Source: Bacillota bacterium (lineage in GTDB: Bacteria; Bacillota; Clostridia; Lachnospirales; Bianqueaceae). From it: a stretch of DNA of 5,262 nt. The DNA lies in NCBI GenBank assembly GCA_017474705.1, contig JAFVHC010000039.1:1-5262 (forward strand). Reading direction: 5' to 3'. The notes under the pieces were generated by a model. That model searched no databases, was not told the origin of the DNA, and saw only the letters and a program-made list of their open reading frames with translations. Position numbers and translations under genes: made by a program. Of the stretch, positions 1 to 5,262 are shown in pieces (position 1 is the stretch's first letter; each line of letters starts with the position of its first letter).

Positions 1-2537
<2,537 letters not shown>

Positions 2538-2538
2538 A

Positions 2539-3390
2539 ATGCCCAAAATACAAGTCGTACAGGACCTGTCCGCCCCGGAACTGGACGTTTACGCCCGGCT
2601 TACGGAGCGGCAGCTCCTGCATTATTATGAACCAAACGGCGGGCTTTTCATTGCGGAAAGCCCGTATGTCATCGAACGGGCCATGGAGAAGGGGCACCGG
2701 CCGATCTCGATCCTGCTGGAGACCAAACACCTGGAGACCAAGGCGAAAGATCTGTTCCGTTATCTGGAAGCAGATCCGCGGTGGGAGGATCTGCCGGTCT
2801 ACACCGGGGAACGGGAAGTCCTGCAGGAACTGACTGGCTATGCCATGACCCGGGGCGTCTTGTGCGCCATGGAACGTCTGCCCCTGCCGGATCCGGAGGA
2901 GATCCTGTCCCGGCCGGACACACACCGCATCGTAATACTGGAAGACGTGATGAACCCGACCAATATCGGCGCCATCTTCCGGTCGGCGGCTGCGCTGGGC
3001 ATGGACGCTGTGCTGCTGACACCCGGTTGCAGTGATCCGCTGTACCGCAGGTCGGCCCGTGTCAGCATGGGCACGGTCTTCCAGATCCCATGGACCTTCC
3101 TGGGTGGGATCCCGGAGGACTGGCCGGACAAAGGTATGGAGATCCTGCGCAGACATGGGTTCAGAACGGCAGCCATGGCACTCAAGGACGATACCATCTC
3201 CATCGATGATCCGGTGTTGGCCAAGGAAGATCGTCTGGCCATCATCCTGGGGACCGAGGGCGACGGCCTGAAGGACAGTACGATCGCGGACTGCGATTAC
3301 ACAGTGAAGATCCCCATGATGCATGGAGTGGATTCGCTGAACGTCGCGGCAGCGAGCGCGGTGGCTTTCTGGGCGTTGAAAAAAGCCTAA
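2539..3390 (+). CDS. TrmH/SpoU-family RNA 2'-O-ribose methyltransferase
   Basis: Predicted SAM-dependent enzyme that methylates a ribose 2'-OH in tRNA or rRNA; which RNA and which base cannot be read from the sequence. The 283 residues are normal for the longer SpoU members with an extra N-terminal substrate-binding domain. That domain is seen around residues 18-60 (GLFIAESPYVIERA, then a beta strand ISILL). The C-terminal trefoil-knot domain has all three family motifs: motif 1 at 133-160 with NPTNIGAIFR (Asn142 and the catalytic-type Arg148), motif 2 at 233-243 with IILGTEGDG, and motif 3 at 257-271 with VKIPM, then DSLNVAAA (Ser266, Asn268). The ATG follows the lacZ stop by one base (TAA-A-ATG). 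The only upstream Shine-Dalgarno-like match is a poorly spaced GAGGT at 2520-2524, so translation is probably coupled to lacZ. Codons 2 onward already give family-like sequence, which supports this start. Family assignment is firm; a specific name such as rlmB or trmH would be a guess. Confidence 0.93.
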   Translation: MPKIQVVQDLSAPELDVYARLTERQLLHYYEPNGGLFIAESPYVIERAMEKGHRPISILLETKHLETKAKDLFRYLEADPRWEDLPVYTGEREVLQELTGYAMTRGVLCAMERLPLPDPEEILSRPDTHRIVILEDVMNPTNIGAIFRSAAALGMDAVLLTPGCSDPLYRRSARVSMGTVFQIPWTFLGGIPEDWPDKGMEILRRHGFRTAAMALKDDTISIDDPVLAKEDRLAIILGTEGDGLKDSTIADCDYTVKIPMMHGVDSLNVAAASAVAFWALKKA

Positions 3391-3398
3391 AATACCCA

Positions 3399-3421
3399 TT
3401 TTATGCGGCCTCTGCATAAAA
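3399..3421 (+). terminator. AU-rich hairpin after the methyltransferase gene (weak terminator candidate)
   Basis: Eight bases after the methyltransferase stop, TTTTATGC (3399-3406) pairs perfectly with GCATAAAA (3414-3421) around a 7-base loop that could close further with G-U and G-C pairs. The position suits transcription termination of the lacZ-methyltransferase unit. However, the plus-strand sequence after it is AACTTGTATATTTT rather than a run of T, and the stem is AU-rich, so it would be a poor intrinsic terminator and may leak into the ilvB leader. It could instead be an RNA 3'-end stabiliser, or simply the AT-rich DNA found upstream of a strong promoter. Confidence 0.4.
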
Positions 3422-3440
3422 AACTTGTATATTTTATGGA

Positions 3441-3469
3441 TTGACAGAAACGTGCGGAAAGATTATAAT
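3441..3469 (+). promoter_or_regulatory. Consensus sigma-A (sigma-70 type) promoter for the ilvB leader
   Basis: The -35 box TTGACA (3441-3446) and the -10 box TATAAT (3464-3469) match the consensus at all twelve positions with the ideal 17-base spacer. An AT-rich stretch lies just upstream (about 3416-3440) and could act as an UP element. The expected transcription start is near A3476, seven bases after the -10 box. This places Stem I of the T-box leader at the 5' end of the transcript. An unregulated promoter this strong is typical where control is exerted later by attenuation, as the downstream T-box suggests. Confidence 0.92.
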
Positions 3470-3666
3470 TTTACCATTCAATAGCATGGAAGGGGAGGAG
3501 TACGCTTCTTCGAGTACGTTCAGAGAACTGCCGGCCGGTGCGAGGCAGCACGGAAAGAACAGCGGAAGGTCGCCCCGGAGCTGCTGAGGTGAGGCAAAAG
3601 CTAAGCGTCAGCCGGCCCGTACACGTTACGTACGTCACGAGTGGCCGTGTTTTTCAGCACGGCAAT

Positions 3667-3705
3667 AAGAGTGGTACCGCAGGAGTTTTATGGCCCTTGT
3701 CTCTT
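3667..3705 (+). promoter_or_regulatory. T-box antiterminator
   Basis: AAGAG (3667-3671) pairs with CUCUU (3701-3705) to make helix A1. The seven-base bulge UGGUACC (3672-3678) has the canonical form, with UGGU free to pair with the acceptor end of an uncharged tRNA. Helix A2 is formed by GCAGG (3679-3683) with CUUGU (3696-3700), five pairs including two G-U wobbles, closing a 12-base loop. The 3' strand of both helices lies in the 5' arm of the terminator, so the two structures exclude each other. The weak pairing here against a strong terminator stem fits a default-off switch that needs tRNA to stabilise the antiterminator. Confidence 0.85.
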
Positions 3706-3725
3706 TTCGAGGCAAGGGCATTTTT
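3693..3725 (+). terminator. Intrinsic terminator of the T-box leader (attenuator)
   Basis: An 11-pair stem (3693-3703 with 3709-3719, one U-G wobble) encloses the loop UUUUC (3704-3708) and is followed by ATTTTT (3720-3725). This is a textbook Rho-independent terminator 87 bases before the ilvB start codon. Its 5' arm is shared with the antiterminator, so it should form when the cognate tRNA is aminoacylated and stop transcription of ilvB. Confidence 0.93.
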
Positions 3726-3726
3726 G

Positions 3727-3784
3727 ATATACAGGGTCCGAGTGTTTCAGCGCAGCGAGAGCGTAAGCGAAGCTGCGTGTATAT
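3727..3784 (+). other. Structured hairpin of unknown role between attenuator and ribosome-binding site
   Basis: ATATACA (3727-3733) pairs perfectly with TGTATAT (3778-3784). Inside it, CGCAGC (3751-3756) pairs with GCTGCG (3772-3777), stacking directly on the outer helix on the 3' side. The inner arm ends in a short GC/GC helix capped by GTAA (3763-3766), a GNRA-type tetraloop. The 5' side carries an unpaired 17-base stretch (3734-3750). No T-run follows, so it is not a terminator, and it does not include the Shine-Dalgarno sequence. The segment GCGAGAGCGTAAGCGAAGC (3755-3773) has a repetitive purine-rich look. It could stabilise read-through mRNA, act as a processing site, or be a copy of an intergenic repeat; nothing in this window decides. 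Confidence 0.55.
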
Positions 3785-3794
3785 TAAATCATAT

Positions 3795-3803
3795 AGGAGG
3801 TGA
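3795..3803 (+). promoter_or_regulatory. Ribosome-binding site of ilvB
   Basis: AGGAGGTGA is complementary over nine bases to the 3' end of 16S rRNA. It ends nine bases before the ATG at 3813, which is a little long but functional. The TGA at 3801-3803 within this site closes the ilvB frame upstream, and no other start codon lies between, so the site fixes the ilvB start. Confidence 0.9.
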
Positions 3804-3812
3804 ACGTACGGC

Positions 3813-5262
3813 ATGAAACTCAAAGGATCGGAGATCTTTGTCCGGGTCCTGCTGGAGCAGGGCGTGGATACACTGTTCGGATATCCGGGCGGCGCGGTGC
3901 TGGATCTGTACGATGCGCTGTACGATCACCAACAGGAGATCCGTCATATCCTGACGTCGCATGAACAAGGTGCGGCGCATGCGGCAGACGGCTATGCCAG
4001 GGCTACCGGCAAGACCGGTGTCGTACTGGCCACGAGCGGTCCCGGCGCCACCAATCTGACGACGGGCATCGCTGCAGCGTTTATGGATTCTGTACCGATG
4101 GTCGCCATCACCGGCAACGTCAGCCGGCCGCTGATCGGCAAAGACAGTTTCCAGGAGGTCTATATCGCCGGGATCACGCTGCCGATTACCAAACATAACT
4201 ATGTCGTCCAGGACGCGTCAGAACTGGCACAGATCCTGAGACAAGCATTCTATTACGCACAGGAAGGCCGCAAAGGGCCGGTGCTCGTGGATATTCCGCG
4301 GGACGTGATGCAGCAGACGGCAGAATATGAAAAGCCGGAGCCGGTACCGGATGAGATACCGGTGGTACCGTCTGTTTCAGACCTGAAGCTGGCGGCGGCA
4401 ATGATCGATCGCGCAAAGCGTCCGCTGATCTATTGCGGCGGCGGTGTGGTGTCCTCCGGGGCCGAGGCTGTGCTTGTCGGACTCATGCATAAAGCCGGGA
4501 TCCCCGCAGTATGGACCATGATGGCCATGGGCGCCATCGATACCAGTGATCCTCTGAATCTCGGGTTGGTCGGCATGCATGGTACGGAGACCGCCAATCG
4601 GGCGGTCGCGGAAGCCGATCTTCTGATCGCGGTCGGCGCCCGTTTCTCTGATCGGGTCGCACTGAAATTCGATACTTTCGCTAAGGACGCGAAGAAACTG
4701 CAGATCGATGTCGACCCCAGTGAGATCAACAAAAACGTGTTTGTCGATCATAGGGTGATCGGTGATGCGAAGCAGGTGCTGGAGATGCTCTTGCCGAAGG
4801 TCCGTAAAAAGGAGCACAAACTCTGGAAAAGGCAGATCGAACTGCACCGAGCGCAGGAGATACAGCCGGAACCCGAGCAGTTCCCGCCGCGGCAGATCCT
4901 GAGTATCATCAGCGCACTGGCCGGGCCGGAAGCCATCTATACGACGGACGTGGGTCAGCATCAGATCTGGGCTGTGCAGGAGGTGGAACATGCGCGGCCG
5001 CGTCTGTTCCTGACCAGCGGCGGTCTTGGTGCCATGGGCTATGGATATGGGGCCGCGATCGGCGCGAAATGCGCTTTCCCGGACCGGACGGTCGTCCATA
5101 TCACAGGGGATGGGTCTTTCCACATGAACATGATCGAGGCCGCGACGGCCGTCAGCTATGGGCTGCCGATCATCACCGTCATCATGAACAACCAGTCTCT
5201 GGGCATGGTCCATCAGCAGCAAGAACTGTTCTACAAAGGCCGATATTCCGCGACGGAGCTCG
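3813..5262 (+). CDS. ilvB: Acetolactate synthase (acetohydroxyacid synthase) large catalytic subunit, 3' end missing
   Basis: This thiamine-diphosphate enzyme condenses pyruvate with pyruvate or 2-oxobutyrate, the first common step of valine, leucine and isoleucine synthesis. It is cytoplasmic and normally works with a small regulatory subunit (IlvN/IlvH), whose gene would be expected just downstream. The frame is open from ATG 3813 to the window edge: 483 codons of the usual 550-600. The N-terminal ThDP-binding domain has FGYPGGAVL (22-30), catalytic Glu51 in SHEQGAAHAADGYAR (49-63), SGPGATN (75-81) and FQE (113-115). The central FAD-binding domain shows GGGV (209-212) and GARFSDR (275-281). 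The C-terminal ThDP/Mg2+ domain shows TDVGQHQ (378-384), TSGGLGAMGYG (401-411) and GDGSF (432-436), ending in NN (459-460). The KHNYVV segment after FQE (128-132) and the T-box leader favour the biosynthetic enzyme over catabolic AlsS. Transcription depends on the attenuator upstream. No defect is visible; the tail of the C-terminal domain is simply outside the window. Confidence 0.95.
   Translation, partial: MKLKGSEIFVRVLLEQGVDTLFGYPGGAVLDLYDALYDHQQEIRHILTSHEQGAAHAADGYARATGKTGVVLATSGPGATNLTTGIAAAFMDSVPMVAITGNVSRPLIGKDSFQEVYIAGITLPITKHNYVVQDASELAQILRQAFYYAQEGRKGPVLVDIPRDVMQQTAEYEKPEPVPDEIPVVPSVSDLKLAAAMIDRAKRPLIYCGGGVVSSGAEAVLVGLMHKAGIPAVWTMMAMGAIDTSDPLNLGLVGMHGTETANRAVAEADLLIAVGARFSDRVALKFDTFAKDAKKLQIDVDPSEINKNVFVDHRVIGDAKQVLEMLLPKVRKKEHKLWKRQIELHRAQEIQPEPEQFPPRQILSIISALAGPEAIYTTDVGQHQIWAVQEVEHARPRLFLTSGGLGAMGYGYGAAIGAKCAFPDRTVVHITGDGSFHMNMIEAATAVSYGLPIITVIMNNQSLGMVHQQQELFYKGRYSATEL

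Larger units (their letters stand above)
3476..3725 (+). ncRNA. T-box riboswitch leader controlling ilvB, probable valine (GUC) specifier
   Basis: This cis-acting leader senses the charging state of a tRNA and decides between termination and read-through into ilvB. The diagnostic T-box sequence AATAAGAGTGGTACCGC is at 3664-3680. Stem I is recognisable: base helix GGGG (3492-3495) with CCCC (3573-3576), AGUA (3499-3502) facing GAA (3565-3567) as the specifier-loop E-type motif, and helix CGCU (3503-3506) with AGCG (3561-3564). Above these come GUUC/GAAC (3518-3521/3557-3560), a conserved-looking AGAGA, and the apical CUGCC/GGCAG hairpin (3528-3532/3544-3548) with GGUG in its loop. The 3' strand of the specifier loop reads G-GUC-G (3568-3572), giving GUC (valine) followed by a purine. 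Another hairpin, GCUGA/UCAGC (3583-3587/3608-3612), is in the Stem II position. Stem III is GCCGUG/CACGGC (3644-3649/3658-3663), directly before the T-box sequence. UGGU (3672-3675) would pair with an ACCA tRNA end, that is discriminator A73, as in tRNA-Val, -Leu and -Ile. T-box identity is near certain; the specifier comes from a hand fold. Confidence 0.93.

Noticed and set aside
3568..3570. GGU (glycine) as the T-box specifier
   Set aside because: It would be followed by C rather than a purine, tRNA-Gly usually carries U73 and so does not match the UGGU bulge, and glycine has no link to ilvB. GUC one base later fits better.
3727..3784. Second intrinsic terminator between the attenuator and ilvB
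   Set aside because: The helix is followed by TAAATCATATAGG with no T-run, and the outer stem is AU-only next to a large internal loop, so it does not fit Rho-independent termination.
3538..3816. Plus-strand open frame of 92 codons through the leader, ending in ATGA overlap with ilvB
   Set aside because: It runs through the T-box Stem I, Stem III, terminator and Shine-Dalgarno site, all explained as RNA structure. It starts at a GTG inside the Stem I apical loop without a ribosome-binding site. The apparent ATGA overlap is coincidental.
3635..4196. Minus-strand open frames at 3635-3823 and 3789-4196 across the leader and start of ilvB
   Set aside because: Both are antisense to structured leader RNA or conserved ilvB codons and show no recognisable protein features.
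4377..5222. Minus-strand open frame of 281 codons opposite ilvB
   Set aside because: It mirrors the conserved acetolactate synthase coding sequence. The His/Asp/Arg-rich translation has no domain, and no ribosome-binding site supports it.

Overview
The window is an ordinary metabolic stretch of a bacterial chromosome, most likely from a fairly GC-rich member of the Bacillota (Firmicutes). The reasons are a T-box (tRNA-sensing) leader in front of a branched-chain amino acid gene, a full-length AGGAGGTGA ribosome-binding site, a perfect sigma-A type promoter, and protein sequences whose family variants are common in that phylum. A gut-associated Clostridia or Erysipelotrichia species would fit, but the genus cannot be read from the sequence. 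Codon third positions are mostly G or C throughout, with no composition break suggesting recent transfer.

Layout. (1) 1-2537, plus strand: the 3' four-fifths of a LacZ-type glycoside hydrolase family 2 beta-galactosidase; the start lies before the window. (2) 2539-3390, plus strand: a complete TrmH/SpoU-family RNA 2'-O-ribose methyltransferase, one base after the lacZ stop and probably co-transcribed. (3) 3391-3812: a 422-base non-coding region that is almost fully accounted for. It holds a small AU-rich hairpin, a perfect TTGACA-N17-TATAAT promoter, a T-box riboswitch (about 3476-3725) with a Stem I specifier loop, Stem III, the conserved T-box sequence, an antiterminator and a competing intrinsic terminator, then a second structured hairpin of unknown role (3727-3784) and a strong Shine-Dalgarno sequence. 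(4) 3813 to the window end, plus strand: the first 483 codons of acetolactate synthase large subunit (ilvB), cut by the window edge.

How the parts work together. lacZ and the methyltransferase form one transcription unit or its tail. ilvB starts a new unit. Its leader should end transcription early when the cognate tRNA is charged, and read through when uncharged tRNA base-pairs with the specifier loop and the UGGU bulge. My fold gives GUC (valine) as the best specifier, which suits an enzyme in valine, leucine and isoleucine synthesis. I found no previously undescribed multi-gene system, mobile element or CRISPR array. The most rewarding part is the ilvB leader, including the unexplained hairpin between its terminator and the ribosome-binding site.
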